DNA from: Pseudomonadota bacterium
GTDB lineage: Bacteria > Pseudomonadota > Alphaproteobacteria > Rhizobiales > Xanthobacteraceae
Length of the DNA stretch: 5,160 bases
Assembly (NCBI GenBank): GCA_023431725.1
Contig: JAEYVN010000356.1
Coordinates: forward strand, 1 to 5,160
Direction: 5' to 3'
Positions 4,390 to 5,160 of this stretch are shown one piece after another; positions within the stretch are counted from its first letter, which is position 1; every line of letters begins with the position of its first letter. A program made the translations under genes and the position numbers. Below the pieces are notes generated by a model that saw only the letters and a program-made list of their open reading frames with translations, was not told the DNA's origin and made no database searches.

Positions 4390-5160
4390 ATGGACCGGCT
4401 CCTTCTATACGTTCTTCCCCCCAGGCCCCAGCCTATCGCCGTCCGCTACGGATTCTCAGCTCTCTTTGCAGCAGTATCGCTTGCGCTGTTCGCTGCCATG
4501 CAGGAACAAAGCAACTTCATTGGCCTGTTTATTTTGCTGCCCGCAATTTTTCTCGCTGGCCTGATGTTCGATCGCGGGAGTTCATTTGTTGCGACCGGTC
4601 TAGCGGTTGGCGGAGCCCTATGGCTGTTACGCTGGGACTGGACTTCGCAGTTCGCGCTTCCCCTCGCACTGTTCATTTTCGTGGCGCTCTCGTTCGGTGT
4701 CATTGCAGAAGTGCTTCGCAAACAAATGGAACTAACCGCCGCCTCAGAACAGTCCAAGACGCTACTGCTTCAGGAAGTCGCACATCGAACCAAAAACAAT
4801 CTCGCGATGCTCAGCGCGATGGCGCGTCTCCAAGCCCGCGCGCTTGGACCGGAGGGCGCGAACGCGGCGATGCAAATATCGCAACGCATTCAAACGATGG
4901 CTGAGGTTTATGATCATCTGACGCTTAGCCAGCAGACAAAAGTCGTCGATCTGAAAGAATACATCAGCGACATCGTCAACAGACTGATCTCGATCAGCGA
5001 CGGAAAACCCGTCGCCATACGCTGCGAACTCGAACAAGCCTATGTGCACAGCGAGATCGCCGTCCCCATTGCCATTATTCTCAATGAGCTGGTGACCAAC
5101 AGCCTCAAATATGGTTTTCCCGACGAGAAATCGGGCCAGATCTTTATCCAGTTGCGCACC
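4390..5160 (+). CDS. Membrane-bound HisKA_2-family sensor histidine kinase (partial at right edge)
   Basis: The frame is open from 4390 to the window end, 257 codons, and continues outside. Residues 19-108 hold about four hydrophobic segments (roughly 19-37, 43-60, 65-81, 88-107), arranged like the DUF4118/KdpD-type membrane sensor module. A short linker (109-124) leads to the phosphorylation helix L-L-L-Q-E-V-A-H-R-T-K-N-N-L (125-138) with candidate phospho-acceptor His132, followed by L-S-A-M-A-R-L-Q-A-R, typical of HisKA_2. The ATP-binding domain begins with the N box L-N-E-L-V-T-N-S-L-K-Y-G-F (231-243); the G boxes lie beyond the edge. The Asn at 232, where HWE kinases usually have His, argues for HisKA_2 over HWE. 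Such kinases in alphaproteobacteria often act on PhyR-type or single-domain regulators. The ATG lacks a good Shine-Dalgarno; TTG at 4363 is an alternative start. The stimulus is unknown. Confidence 0.87.
   Translation, partial: MDRLLLYVLPPRPQPIAVRYGFSALFAAVSLALFAAMQEQSNFIGLFILLPAIFLAGLMFDRGSSFVATGLAVGGALWLLRWDWTSQFALPLALFIFVALSFGVIAEVLRKQMELTAASEQSKTLLLQEVAHRTKNNLAMLSAMARLQARALGPEGANAAMQISQRIQTMAEVYDHLTLSQQTKVVDLKEYISDIVNRLISISDGKPVAIRCELEQAYVHSEIAVPIAIILNELVTNSLKYGFPDEKSGQIFIQLRT

Noticed and set aside
4620..4904. Plus-strand frame of 94 codons and minus-strand frames at 4446-4757 and 4762-5049
   Set aside because: They lie in other frames of the sensor kinase, whose phosphorylation helix and N box are intact in frame 4390-5160.

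Overview
The window looks like chromosomal DNA of a GC-rich alphaproteobacterium, most likely of the Bradyrhizobium/Rhodopseudomonas group. The basis is protein style: a DUF421 membrane protein, a PqqA-type peptide with an 'EINGY' core, a HisKA_2 sensor kinase, and two very small proteins resembling conserved hypotheticals I associate with that group. This is family recognition by eye; no search was run. No IS element, CRISPR array, tRNA or rRNA gene was found.

Layout. (1) 1-476, minus strand: the 5' end of an RTX-type calcium-binding repeat protein, cut by the window edge. (2) 477-928: a 452-bp gap holding the divergent promoters and one perfect palindrome. (3) 929-1471, plus: a DUF421 (YetF-like) inner-membrane protein. 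(4) 1532-2929, minus: an exported PQQ-dependent glucose/sorbosone-type dehydrogenase, convergent with the DUF421 gene. (5) 3106-3195, plus: a 29-codon gene for a PqqA-like PQQ precursor peptide, divergent from the dehydrogenase. A 62-aa conserved-type small protein (3213-3401) follows 17 bp later. (6) 3535-3771, minus: a ribbon-helix-helix DNA-binding protein with a GTG start. An AT-rich leader with an 18-bp-spaced direct repeat separates it from a divergent 73-aa small protein (3941-4162, plus). (7) 4390-5160, plus: the N-terminal 257 residues of a membrane-bound HisKA_2-family sensor histidine kinase, running off the right edge.

How the genes may work together. The clearest link is between the dehydrogenase and the PqqA-like peptide: the substrate of the PQQ pathway is encoded next to an enzyme that probably uses PQQ. 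None of the maturation genes (pqqB, C, D, E) is in the window, so this is an orphan copy here and would need those proteins from another locus. The peptide carries the Glu-x-x-x-Tyr crosslink pair but also an odd internal W-T-T duplication near its N terminus. The ribbon-helix-helix protein has no toxin partner in view and probably represses its own promoter. The other genes look like independent units.
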